Assembly (NCBI GenBank): GCA_016927755.1
Contig: JAFGLZ010000086.1
Coordinates: 1 to 45,162, forward strand
Direction: 5' to 3'
Source: Phycisphaerae bacterium
GTDB lineage: Bacteria > Planctomycetota > Phycisphaerae > UBA1845 > JAFGLZ01
DNA length: 45,162 nt
Positions 25,983 through 33,484 of this stretch are shown piece after piece. A program made the position numbers and the translations under genes. The notes below the pieces were generated by a model. It saw nothing but the letters and a program-made list of their open reading frames with translations, was not told where the DNA came from and searched no databases. Position 1 is the stretch's first letter. Each line of letters starts with the position of its first letter.

Positions 25983-26834
25983 ATGGGCAATCGCAGGAGC
26001 GTCTTGACGCTGGTCCTTCTGATCCTTACGGGAACCTCGACGGGCAACCGGTACGCGCTCGCCGCCGAGCAGAAGACCACGCGTTTCGCCCGGTTCCAGG
26101 TGGGTCAGTCGATCGCCTACGGCATCGTCGAGGGCGATCGCATCCGCAAGCTCTCAGGCGATCCGTTCGGTGAGTGGTCCAAGACGGACACGACCCACGC
26201 GCTGTCGGAGGTCAAGCTCCTGGTCCCCACGACGCCGACCAAGGTCCTCGCTCTAGCCGGCAACTACGTGAGCCACGTGGGCGCAAAGGCACCGGCCAAG
26301 CATCCCGAGGCGTTCTTCAAGGTTCCCTCGACGCTCATCGCCACGGGCGAGCCGATCGTGATTCCCGAGGGGACCAAGGACGTGCACTACGAGGCCGAGA
26401 TGGTCATCGTCATCGGCAAGCGGGCCAAGAACGTCCCGGAGGCCAAGGCGCTGGACTACGTGCTCGGCGTGACCTGCGGCAACGACGTTAGCGCCCGCGA
26501 CTGGCAGCGAGGCGACGTCCAGTGGTGGCGGGCAAAGGGCTCGGACACCTTCGGCCCGTGCGGGCCGTTCATCCTGTCCGGGGCGAACTACGACGACCTG
26601 CGGATCACCCTCCGCCTCAACGGCGAGGTCAAGCAGGACCAGCGGACGCGCGACATGATCCACGGCGTGGCCCCGACCGTGAGCTGGATCAGCAGACACG
26701 TCACGCTCGAGCCGGGCGACCTGATCTTCACCGGAACGATGGGCAAAACGTCGGCCATCAAGCCCGGCGACGTCGTCGAGGTCGAGATCGAAGGCGTCGG
26801 CGTCCTGCGAAACCCCGTCAAGGCGGCTCGGTAA
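25983..26834 (+). CDS. Exported fumarylacetoacetate-hydrolase (FAH) family protein
   Basis: A 283-residue FAH-family protein. The C-terminal catalytic domain has the metal-binding acids E137 and E139 (HYEAEM) and D168 (GNDVSARDWQ), K185 (AKGSDTFGP) and the N-Y-x2-H motif (94-98). Members cleave C-C bonds of acylpyruvates or act as 2-hydroxyhepta-2,4-diene-1,7-dioate isomerases, oxaloacetate decarboxylases or ureidoglycolate lyases. All active-site residues appear present. Unusually, the protein begins with a clear signal peptide (VLTLVLLILTGTS...ALAAEQ, cleavage near residue 28), so an enzyme family normally found in the cytosol is predicted outside. ATG 25983 has GAGGTG nearby. The substrate is unknown; sugar-acid lyase products from glycan breakdown are one possibility. 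Confidence 0.85.
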   Translation: MGNRRSVLTLVLLILTGTSTGNRYALAAEQKTTRFARFQVGQSIAYGIVEGDRIRKLSGDPFGEWSKTDTTHALSEVKLLVPTTPTKVLALAGNYVSHVGAKAPAKHPEAFFKVPSTLIATGEPIVIPEGTKDVHYEAEMVIVIGKRAKNVPEAKALDYVLGVTCGNDVSARDWQRGDVQWWRAKGSDTFGPCGPFILSGANYDDLRITLRLNGEVKQDQRTRDMIHGVAPTVSWISRHVTLEPGDLIFTGTMGKTSAIKPGDVVEVEIEGVGVLRNPVKAAR

Positions 26835-26899
26835 GCAGGAGGCGCGCGTCCGACTACGGCTCGCGGTTTAGCGTGAACGGCTCGCGCTTGGTGAGCCGT

Positions 26900-27367
26900 C
26901 TACGGCTGATAGTCGTAGACGACTTCGTCGCTGTACGTCCAGTAGCCCTGCACGTCGCTGGCGTCGATGTACATCGCCACGCGGAACCGGTTCTGTCCCA
27001 CGTTCAGCGGCACATCCTCGAACGTCATCTCGATCGTCCGGATCACGCTGCATTCCCCCGCCGACTCCCACGATCCGCTCGTCCACCAGTGGAGTTGCTC
27101 AACATCGCGCCAGTACGCCCCGTCCCACCGCTGCAGGTCCGCCCAGTCGAGGCTATAGCCCCGGTACAGCATCTTGTCCGAGGCCTCCTCGGTCCCGCTG
27201 ACGGTGAACGTGATCGTATCCTCGGACACCACGGTGCCGCCGGCCGGGACGAAGTCGTGCAGTTCAATCTCGACATTCAGGGGCCCGCACGGTCCGAGAC
27301 AGTCCACCCCGGCCGTCAGCACCAGAATCCCCACGGCGGCCAAAGGCCGTCTCAGTAGGCTCGACAT
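26900..27367 (-). CDS. Small secreted beta-rich protein, paralogue of the upstream gene
   Basis: A 155-residue protein of unknown function with a signal peptide (RPLAAVGILVLTAGVDC). The mature part is predicted beta-rich and aromatic. It aligns by eye over its whole length with the product of the next gene upstream (27391-27855). Shared features are the early GPC, the GEC-x-x-IRTI core, a TF-x-D-x-PL-x-x-GQN/GEN-x-x-R stretch, YID, and a Trp/Tyr-rich end. The conserved cysteines may form a disulphide. ATG 27367 has an excellent GGAGGAGG site. It starts 23 bases after its paralogue stops, so the two form a tandem-duplicated operon. An Ig- or fibronectin-like fold is possible but not shown. Confidence 0.65.
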   Translation of the reverse strand: MSSLLRRPLAAVGILVLTAGVDCLGPCGPLNVEIELHDFVPAGGTVVSEDTITFTVSGTEEASDKMLYRGYSLDWADLQRWDGAYWRDVEQLHWWTSGSWESAGECSVIRTIEMTFEDVPLNVGQNRFRVAMYIDASDVQGYWTYSDEVVYDYQP

Positions 27368-27390
27368 GACGTATCCTCCTCCAGCATCCG

Positions 27391-27855
27391 TTACGGCGTG
27401 TAGGTGTACGTGACCTCGTACGTTTCCCAGGTATCCTCCCACCCGTCGCAGCCGTCGATGTACGTTTCGAATCGGTACTTGTTCTCCCCGGCCGTCAGCG
27501 GCAGATCGGCGAACGTCACGGTGATCGTACGGATCTCGCCGCACTCCCCGCTCGGGCTCGGGCCGGCCTCGCCGTACTCATAGGTGGGGTAAACGCCGGC
27601 CCATTGCCAGCCCTGCGTGACAGGATTCCACTTGTCCAACCCGAACGACAGGATGTAGCAAACGGCGTCCGTGGAGTCCTCCGTCACCTCCGCCACGATC
27701 GTCACCGTCGGCCCCGGAACCGGACCGTTCGTAGGCGTCAGGCTCACCAGGTCGACATAAACGAACTTCTGCGCGCACGGCCCCGTACAGATCGCCCCCA
27801 TCGACGTCAGCAGGACGATCCCCAACATCACACCGTTCAAACCTCGTCTTCGCAT
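27391..27855 (-). CDS. Small secreted beta-rich protein, first of a tandem paralogue pair
   Basis: A 154-residue protein of unknown function. The signal peptide is GLNGVMLGIVLLTSMGAIC. The mature part holds the same signature as the downstream gene: TGPC, GECGEIRTITVTFADLPL, GENKYRFETYIDGC, and a Tyr/Thr-rich end. The proline-rich stretch TNGPVPGPTV introduces a beta strand as in cell-adhesion-like Ig folds, so a surface or binding role is possible (inference). A GTG lies directly before the ATG at 27855, but the GGGAGGAG site is best spaced for the ATG. Divergence between the pair is large, so the duplication is not recent. Confidence 0.65.
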   Translation of the reverse strand: MRRRGLNGVMLGIVLLTSMGAICTGPCAQKFVYVDLVSLTPTNGPVPGPTVTIVAEVTEDSTDAVCYILSFGLDKWNPVTQGWQWAGVYPTYEYGEAGPSPSGECGEIRTITVTFADLPLTAGENKYRFETYIDGCDGWEDTWETYEVTYTYTP

Positions 27856-28306
27856 CACTAGACTCCTCCCTCAGCACCTCGCCCCCATCGACCTACCATC
27901 AACGACAGCGCCGGGTTGACCCGCCCGGCGAATTGTCGACCGAATCAACTCTCGATCCGCCCGATCTCCGCTGCCCGGCGCAAGCCCCATAACTCGCCGG
28001 GCGCGCGCCAACCAAGCAGGTCTGTCTTCGCTTCAATAGTTCAGGTGGTACGTTAATTGCTGATTCTAGAGGATGCACAACCACATCCGCAAGTCATTGT
28101 TTTGCTTGTATAATGCGTTTATCCGTATTGTGGGGAGGCCGCCCAGTCGCGCACAGCCTTTCGCCTCAAGGTCGCGCCCGTTTCGAGCCGAGAAGAGGCT
28201 TGACCGATCTGCTGCACTTCGTGTAGACGCACGCATCAGATTGAAGACTAACAGGAGCAGTAGAGGTAGAAAGGATGCCACGGATGGCCACCCACAGGTG
28301 GTTCTC
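27856..28306. other. Intergenic region with two GC-rich hairpins and an AT-richer stretch
   Basis: I see no gene. CGCCGGG (27909-27915) pairs with CCCGGCG (27924-27930), and GCCCGGCG (27973-27980) with CGCCGGGC (27995-28002); the arms are interchangeable, so alternative pairings are possible. Bases about 28020-28130 are clearly AT-richer than the surroundings and contain a perfect TATAAT (28109-28114), but no convincing -35 box lies upstream. This could be the promoter region of the hicB-like gene and may be acquired DNA. Confidence 0.4.
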
Positions 28307-28924
28307 ATGATCAAGCTTCCCAAAGACCTTCAGATTAGACTGGTCGTCTACTCTGATCCTGATGATCCGGATGTATGGCTGGCCCATTGTATCGAGATGG
28401 ATCTGATCGGTGCCGGAGATACGGTGCAGGAGGCCCTTGAGGATCTGCTCGGTGCGATTGCGGGTCAGATCCGCAACGCGACGACCGCGAAGCAAGTGTT
28501 CTTCCCCGCTCCGCAAGAGACCTGGGACGTGATACCGCTATGTCGTCGACTCCCGGATGAGTTGTTACTCCGCGCCACGGAGAACGTCTTTGGGAAGTCG
28601 GCCCCTTGCAGCAGCACGGCTTGGGCGTCGAAGGACACCGTGGGCCGCCTTGAACGCGAACTGGCCCCAACGTGGATTTCCCGCGAATCGTCAAGCTTGC
28701 CGTCGTACAGCAGGCCTCAAGAAGCATGGCATCATGTGGGACAAGTCGTGAGCCAAGGGCTCAGACGGCATGTTCACAGGCAAGAGCACCAGGGGGACAT
28801 TCAGGACTTCACGATTGGGCACATCTCGTGGAAGAAGGGGCTCAAGCCTGGACAGACTATGGGACTTCGCCGACGCCTCGGCCTCATCCCACCTGCGGTC
28901 ACCGACGAGGACTTCTGGGGCTAG
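28307..28924 (+). CDS. HicB-like antitoxin, reading through into a broken hicA
   Basis: The first about 95 residues look like a HicB-family antitoxin: a short strand LQIRLVVYSD, PDVWLAHCIEMDLIGAGDT (the HicB pattern of a strand, then a conserved G-x-G-x-T), VQEALEDLLGAI, then FPAPQETWDVIP and a helical end. HicB proteins fold on and inhibit the HicA mRNA interferase and repress their own operon. ATG 28307 has AGGTGG six bases upstream. The frame has no stop where HicB should end and continues to 28924 as a 205-residue product. The last 40 residues of this frame belong to the hicA remnant (see next entry). The antitoxin part may still be made, but the fused tail is probably an artefact of frameshifts. 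Confidence 0.5.
   Translation: MIKLPKDLQIRLVVYSDPDDPDVWLAHCIEMDLIGAGDTVQEALEDLLGAIAGQIRNATTAKQVFFPAPQETWDVIPLCRRLPDELLLRATENVFGKSAPCSSTAWASKDTVGRLERELAPTWISRESSSLPSYSRPQEAWHHVGQVVSQGLRRHVHRQEHQGDIQDFTIGHISWKKGLKPGQTMGLRRRLGLIPPAVTDEDFWG
28672..28924 (+). pseudogene. Degenerate hicA-like toxin gene
   Basis: HicA-like pieces are spread over three frames. GTG 28672 starts VDFPRIVKLAV. A second frame gives GLKKHGIMWDKS, an in-frame TGA (28749-28751), then AKGSDGMFTGKSTRGTF, which corresponds to the HicA G-K-G-S-H-x-x-F core with the active-site His replaced by Asp (KGSD). A third frame gives FTIGHISWKKGLKPGQ and a C-terminal RRRLGLIPPAVTDEDF. Two frameshifts and a stop mean no functional toxin. 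The order antitoxin-then-toxin and the position beside tRNA-Leu are plausible for an acquired toxin-antitoxin island in decay. The assignment rests on motif recognition only. Confidence 0.45.
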
Positions 28925-28942
28925 GCATGACCATAAGAAGAG

Positions 28943-28962
28943 CCGCTACTTGAGCGGTTTTT
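28943..28962. terminator. Intrinsic terminator after the hicBA remnant
   Basis: CCGCT (28943-28947), loop ACTTG, AGCGG (28953-28957) and TTTTT (28958-28962) form a plus-strand intrinsic terminator. On the minus strand the same hairpin is followed by CTCTTCTT, so it may also end the tRNA-Leu transcript. Confidence 0.7.
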
Positions 28963-28969
28963 GTGCAAC

Positions 28970-29055
28970 TGCCGAAGGTGGGAATCGAACCCACACGGCC
29001 CGTAAAGGCCACGGGATTTTGAATCCCGCGCGTCTGCCAATTCCGCCACTTCGGC
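28970..29055 (-). tRNA. tRNA-Leu (anticodon CAA)
   Basis: The minus-strand product folds as a class II tRNA of 86 nt. Acceptor GCCGAAG pairs with CTTCGGC, A is the discriminator, the D-loop region is AATTGGCAGA, and the anticodon stem CGGGA-TCCCG holds loop TTCAAAA with anticodon CAA. A long variable arm and the T-arm GTGGGTTCGATTCCCAC follow. It reads leucine UUG codons. CCA is not encoded. It sits directly beside the decayed hicBA locus, a common target for integrating elements, but no integrase or duplicated tRNA end is visible. Confidence 0.95.
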
Positions 29056-29134
29056 CTGTCGATCTGCCTGCGGTCAGAGGGAGCGGGGCTTACGTAGCAC
29101 GACGCCCTTTGACCACCGCCCACGACCTCACGCA

Positions 29135-29163
29135 AATATACGCGGAGCCGGGGTCCAGGTAAA
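29135..29163 (-). promoter_or_regulatory. Putative promoter of tRNA-Leu
   Basis: Read on the minus strand, TTTACC (29163-29158) and TATATT (29140-29135) are separated by 17 bases. The start point would be near 29128, about 70 bases upstream of the mature tRNA 5' end. Confidence 0.45.
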
Positions 29164-29277
29164 GTCCGGCCTTGGCCAACAGCCCCCCGCGGGTGGGCGG
29201 GGATGGCAAAACGGGTCCGGACGAGTCTCCCGAGTCGCTAATCTCGGGTTCAGGCCGTTGGCTGGGATGGAAACGAA

Positions 29278-29307
29278 AAGCGCCGATCCCGACGGGGATC
29301 GGCGCTT
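29278..29307 (-). terminator. Intrinsic terminator after the FucI-like gene
   Basis: Perfect 13-bp arms (29278-29290 and 29295-29307) surround a 4-base loop. On the minus strand the hairpin is followed by TTCGTTT, 25 bases after the FucI-like stop. This is one of the clearest terminators in the window. Confidence 0.75.
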
Positions 29308-29331
29308 CGAATACCCGATCGAATTGGGGCC

Positions 29332-30795
29332 TCAGCTCAACACCACCGTCTCGATTCCCAGCATCTCACCCGCCGCGGCCAAGGCGGCGATGTGGTCTCC
29401 GATGATGGCGTGGATGTGGTTGCTGTTGTAGTTGTCGCGCAGGGTCTCCAAGGCGATGTCGAACTTCGCGAACGCGTGCGGCCATTCGTACGACGTCTGC
29501 TTGGCGAGGGCCTCTTCCTTCTTGCGCGACAGCTTCTCGAACGACCCGGTGAACAGGTGCATTTGGAAACGTCCGGCCGTCCGCGTGATCCTTCCGAACG
29601 TCACCTTGTCGGCCGGCTTGGCGTAGAACTGGACGCTGCATCCGCCGGCCCGGAAGTAGAAGTCGCTCGCGGGTCGCAAATGCACTTGCTTCCAGTTGCG
29701 GCGGAAGTCGCTGCTCCGCTCGGCGAACCAGGGCGAGTGCTCGCCGCTGTTGACCAGATCGTAGAGGCCTTCCTTCTCATGGTAGTGCCGCAGGTCAGCG
29801 AACAGAGCGGGCGTGCCGCTGAGGATGTGCATGAGTTGCATCGTCAGGGCGCCGTTGCTGTCGCACTCGGTCGCGCAGATGACGGGCTCCTTGGGGTTGT
29901 CCTCCCAGTCGGCGATGTCGTTGAGGATGGCCTCCTGAACGTCGCCGATGCACAGCTCGGGATACTCGGTCATATCGAGCTGTCCGGTCAGGCCGCAGAA
30001 GTCGACGCCCTCGATCTTGCAGAAGTCCTTCATGGCAAGGTACATCCGGACCTGCCGTGCGAGCGTCCCGCCCAGGCCCGGAGTGAGCTTCTTCTTGTCC
30101 CAGTGGATCTCGCCGCAGTAACGCTCGAGCCACTTCAGACCGGCCTCGACGCGGTCGTCCTTGATCTTCTTCATCTCCTGAACGAGCGTGAGCTGGCTTC
30201 GGTGGTAGACCTGGATGCCGAACTGCTCCATCCACTGCGATTGGTCGACGTGGCCGGTGTACATGCCCATGCTTGGCCCGTCGAACTCGCCGTATCGCTG
30301 GCCGTGGAGCGCGGCCGCGGCGGCGTAGCCCCTTGCTCGCTGGTCCGGATCGTTCTGATCAAGGAACTTCTGGACCTGGTCCTGGACCTTCTTGTCCTTG
30401 ATGTCGCCGAGGACGCGTCCGAACGGTCGGCCGATCTCGGCGAGCGTGCCGGCCGAGGCGAAGAACGCCACCCATCCCGGGGCCGACGGGTTGATGTTTC
30501 CGAGCTGCAGGATCGGGGTGTCGATGCCGATCAGGTTGGCGACCTGAGCGGTCAGGTCGGGATAGCTCCAGACGCAGAAGTTGAAGACGGCCACATCGAT
30601 GCCGGCTTTGTTGAATCGCTCGGCCGCCTGCCGGGCCGTTGCCCAGTTCCACACCACCTTGGGGGCGATGACGACCTTGTGACGCTTCCGCTTGAACCAG
30701 CTCGCGAGCTTCTGCTCGAATCCCTTGCAGGTCTTGTCGGTGGCCTTGGCGACGCGCTGACGTCCGTCCGTGAACGAAACAATGCCGATCTTCAT
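29332..30795 (-). CDS. L-fucose/L-arabinose isomerase-family protein
   Basis: A 487-residue member of the FucI/AraA-like isomerase superfamily, which converts aldoses such as L-fucose to ketoses with a divalent metal in the cytosol. It starts MKIGIVSFTDGRQRV, has the N-terminal Rossmann-like domains with DVAVFNFCVWSYPDL and PILQLGNINPS, and the central motif CATECDSNGA with probable metal-binding acids. It ends with NYNSNHIHAIIGDH, the conserved C-terminal histidine region. It is shorter than E. coli FucI (about 590), so the substrate may be another sugar. ATG 30795 has AAGGAGT eight bases upstream and a promoter candidate behind it. No kinase or aldolase gene adjoins, which is unusual for a fucose pathway. 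Confidence 0.8.
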   Translation of the reverse strand: MKIGIVSFTDGRQRVAKATDKTCKGFEQKLASWFKRKRHKVVIAPKVVWNWATARQAAERFNKAGIDVAVFNFCVWSYPDLTAQVANLIGIDTPILQLGNINPSAPGWVAFFASAGTLAEIGRPFGRVLGDIKDKKVQDQVQKFLDQNDPDQRARGYAAAAALHGQRYGEFDGPSMGMYTGHVDQSQWMEQFGIQVYHRSQLTLVQEMKKIKDDRVEAGLKWLERYCGEIHWDKKKLTPGLGGTLARQVRMYLAMKDFCKIEGVDFCGLTGQLDMTEYPELCIGDVQEAILNDIADWEDNPKEPVICATECDSNGALTMQLMHILSGTPALFADLRHYHEKEGLYDLVNSGEHSPWFAERSSDFRRNWKQVHLRPASDFYFRAGGCSVQFYAKPADKVTFGRITRTAGRFQMHLFTGSFEKLSRKKEEALAKQTSYEWPHAFAKFDIALETLRDNYNSNHIHAIIGDHIAALAAAGEMLGIETVVLS

Positions 30796-31186
30796 CGCGG
30801 TTACTCCTTGTCTGACGGGCATGAGGGTATGCGTGCGACCGCGCCCCCGCGGGCACCTGCGACACATTCAATCCGGCCGGGGTGGCGTTGTCAACCAAAC
30901 GGACGCGGCACATCGCGGGACGCTGCGCACCACGACGACCCATAACTCCCTTGTTCTGGTGTGAAAGGAGCGGGCATTATCGGGCGGAGATGATCCTGCA
31001 GGAAAGATCGCACCTTCGCTGGACGCGACCCCCAAATCTATCTTACATCTTCACCGAAGGATCCAGGGGACAGTTCGGGAAGATCCGCGCACGCCATGCC
31101 CCCTCGTGATCCACGGGAATTGCCGAGCCTCCGCGCCTCGGGTTTGCCGTCCGATGCGGAAGGCCGGGCGCCAAAGGGGGACATCG
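30796..31186. other. Intergenic region between divergent genes, with a promoter candidate
   Basis: This 391-base stretch separates the divergent FucI-like and PEP-CTERM genes. Apart from the minus-strand promoter candidate at 30866-30894 and the AAAGGGGG ribosome-binding site before 31187, I see no gene, repeat or RNA structure. Confidence 0.4.
30866..30894 (-). promoter_or_regulatory. Putative promoter of the FucI-like gene
   Basis: On the minus strand, TTGACA (30894-30889) is followed after 17 bases by TTGAAT (30871-30866). Transcription would start near 30859 and leave a leader of about 65 bases. Confidence 0.5.
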
Positions 31187-31879
31187 ATGCACTCGATTCG
31201 AGCCGGTCTCGCCGCAGCCGTGCTGGTGCTTCTGGTCGTCACACCGGCCGGCGCGGGAATCATCACCACCGAGCATTTCACCGATGCGGACTTCGCCGCT
31301 CTCGTGCTGGAAGATGACATCGCCTTCGTGGCCGAGGGGCGGATCGGCAACAGCGCCCTGGACGGCGATCACGAGTTCGATCTCGGTCCGTCGACGGCGG
31401 CGCCGTACGCCACCGACCAGTTCGTCTGGCCCGGGGAGACTCCGGTTCAATTCGCGCTGACTTACGACGAGATCCTCAACCGAGTCTCGTTCACCGTTGG
31501 CGGGCACACGCTGAGCTATACGCCACAGGAGACGTTCACGGATCTCTTCATCCGAACGCGCGCGGTGAATGACGACACGAGCATCGTCATCGACGACCTG
31601 GTTCTTGATGGGGCGCCGATCATCGACACGTCGTCGGCCTTCGGCGTGGGTACGGGCGCGGACGTCTTGCATATCGCCGGAGCCGACCTGATGGACGGCT
31701 TCACGCTGACGGGACGATCGACGATGAGGTGGCAGAGCCGGCCCTCGCGGTCGCGGCTGGCGTTTCAGATCAAGGCGGCCAAGGCGGAGGAGAGCCCGGT
31801 GCCGGAGCCCGCGACGCTGGTCCTCGTCTTGGGCGGGGTGCTCGGGCTGTTTGCCCGGTCGCAGCGCTCGCGGATCTGA
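31187..31879 (+). CDS. PEP-CTERM sorting-domain protein
   Basis: A 230-residue exported protein. The signal peptide is AGLAAAVLVLLVVTPAGA. The C-terminus carries the PEP-CTERM tripartite signal: VPEPAT, a hydrophobic helix (LVLVLGGVLGLFA) and a basic end (RSQRSR). Such proteins are processed by an exosortase and anchored or released with extracellular matrix. The middle (residues 30-200) is beta-rich with repeated aspartates. It resembles the small choice-of-anchor domains found on PEP-CTERM proteins (FALTYDEILNRVSFTVGG), with choice-of-anchor W as a guess. No exosortase is in the window. ATG 31187 has AAAGGGGG in front. It ends 32 bases from the convergent gene stop. Confidence 0.85.
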   Translation: MHSIRAGLAAAVLVLLVVTPAGAGIITTEHFTDADFAALVLEDDIAFVAEGRIGNSALDGDHEFDLGPSTAAPYATDQFVWPGETPVQFALTYDEILNRVSFTVGGHTLSYTPQETFTDLFIRTRAVNDDTSIVIDDLVLDGAPIIDTSSAFGVGTGADVLHIAGADLMDGFTLTGRSTMRWQSRPSRSRLAFQIKAAKAEESPVPEPATLVLVLGGVLGLFARSQRSRI

Positions 31880-31911
31880 ACGCGAGCGGCGGACGCTGGT
31901 GCTCCCGGGGG

Positions 31912-33309
31912 CTACCGCTTGGCCCGCTTCCTGGCGTTGAGTAGGGTGATGATCCGCCACGCGCGATCGGGCGTTTCCGGCCCGGCCATCAGCGCCGCGG
32001 TGAGCAGATCGAAGATACGCGGGTCCCATTTGCCGAGATCGACCCAGTCCACCAGCGGCAGACGATCGCCGACGTTCGTGTCCACGCGGTCACCGAAGCG
32101 CGGGGCGTCGGTCGATCCGTTCCACATGCGGCTCGTCATCGTCTTGGCGAGGCAGCGCGCGTCGCCGTCCGTGAAGACGACGCCTCGCCGCGCGGCCTCG
32201 ATGACGAATCCGACGTCGATCGTACCGTGGGAAGAGTCCTCAGCCCGGCTGCTGTCCGGCTTGCCGTTCTCGATCCAGTCCCAGTAGTCCCACTCGTAGG
32301 CGCCGTCGACGTCCCGTAGTGCCCGCTTGAAGTTCTTGGCCATCGCCTCGGCTCGCCTGCGATAGAGATCATTACCCGTGGCGTCCGCCAGGATCAGCCA
32401 CGCGCGGGCGAGGGCCAGGTACTGATTGTGTGGTAGGATCCGGTTCGGATACCGTTCCGTCGGCTCCGGCGTGAAGCGGTAGGCGCCTGCCCCGTCGCCC
32501 GTATCGGTCCAGTACTTCTCGTTGCCGAGCAGGAAGTGCTTCTCGATGACGGCGAGGTAGTCCTTCGCCTTCTTGTGATAGGCATCTCCGCTTGGGCGCT
32601 TGAGGGCGGCCTCGATGAACCAGGCGACGGGCTTGAGGACCATGCCCTGATGGACGACGTACTCGATAGGCCTGGGGGCAGTGGTCCAGATCGAGAACGT
32701 GTCGCCCTGCTCAGGCTTGCCGGTGATCGTCACTTGAACGTTCGGCGCGATGGTGATGGCTTGTCCGCTCTTGTAGGAAACCTTGTCGGTGAGCACCTTG
32801 AGGGTCGCGGCATTCCGAAGGCGGAAGGTTCGCGCGTCCAGGAACTCGACGAGGTAGCGGCGGTCGGCGACCTGGGCGGCCTTCTTGCCGTCGAAGAGCT
32901 TGGGTGTGGGGACCTGGATCGCGGCGGTCCCGCGGTTGTGAAGGGCCTCGGCCCGGATCAAGGCGGTGCTATATCGCTTCGTCTGCCACGACTTGAACCC
33001 GTCGCCGTCGTGATCGGTCAGATGGGCGATCATCCGGTCGAAGTGGTCGATTATCTTGTCCCACCATCGCGTCTGGCCGGTCAGCTCGTACACTTCCCAG
33101 TAGTTCCGCAGCCAGCCCGACTCACCCCAACCCAGCGAGCTGGAGTCGGGCGATTCGGAGTCGCCCTTTCCGTTGTTATGGGCCTTGTCGGCGGTCTCGA
33201 AGTCAGTCACCAGCTTCTCGACCGGAGGCAGAGGCCGTGCCGCCCCCGCGGGAGGGGCGCTCGCCGCCAGCGTCACACCTAGAATCCAGGCGATCGCGGA
33301 TCTTGACAT
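31912..33309 (-). CDS. Exported alpha/alpha-toroid carbohydrate-active-like protein
   Basis: A 465-residue exported protein (signal AIAWILGVTLAASAPPAGA). Its helix-rich mature part has Trp/Asp/His patterns typical of (alpha/alpha) toroid glycosidases, lyases and epimerases: WGESGWLRNYWEVY, YWTDTGDGAGAYRF, RILPHNQYLALARAWL, and SSHGTIDVGFV. A beta-strand insert near 150-215 interrupts the barrel. The stretch around RILPHNQY is reminiscent of D-glucuronyl C5-epimerase-like and unsaturated-uronyl hydrolase-like proteins, which would fit uronic-acid glycans, but I cannot name a family. ATG 33309 follows GAGGAG. It is convergent with the PEP-CTERM gene and divergent from the efflux operon. Confidence 0.6.
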   Translation of the reverse strand: MSRSAIAWILGVTLAASAPPAGAARPLPPVEKLVTDFETADKAHNNGKGDSESPDSSSLGWGESGWLRNYWEVYELTGQTRWWDKIIDHFDRMIAHLTDHDGDGFKSWQTKRYSTALIRAEALHNRGTAAIQVPTPKLFDGKKAAQVADRRYLVEFLDARTFRLRNAATLKVLTDKVSYKSGQAITIAPNVQVTITGKPEQGDTFSIWTTAPRPIEYVVHQGMVLKPVAWFIEAALKRPSGDAYHKKAKDYLAVIEKHFLLGNEKYWTDTGDGAGAYRFTPEPTERYPNRILPHNQYLALARAWLILADATGNDLYRRRAEAMAKNFKRALRDVDGAYEWDYWDWIENGKPDSSRAEDSSHGTIDVGFVIEAARRGVVFTDGDARCLAKTMTSRMWNGSTDAPRFGDRVDTNVGDRLPLVDWVDLGKWDPRIFDLLTAALMAGPETPDRAWRIITLLNARKRAKR

Positions 33310-33484
33310 GGTCTTTGGTCTCCTCGTCCAGCAGCATCGGGGCTGGGTCGGCATAGGAGGCAACGCGAAGTCCAGACACTATAGCGTTTCACGACAGGCG
33401 CAACTAGTTGCGTCCAGAAGTGCTGGCGTGTATTGATTCGGTATCAGATGTTCATGGCGGAGGCAGATTTCAGGAGGACGGGTC

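Noticed and set aside
28970..29055. Integrated element at tRNA-Leu
   Set aside because: No integrase, no duplicated tRNA 3' end and no second boundary are visible; only the degraded hicBA hints at transfer.
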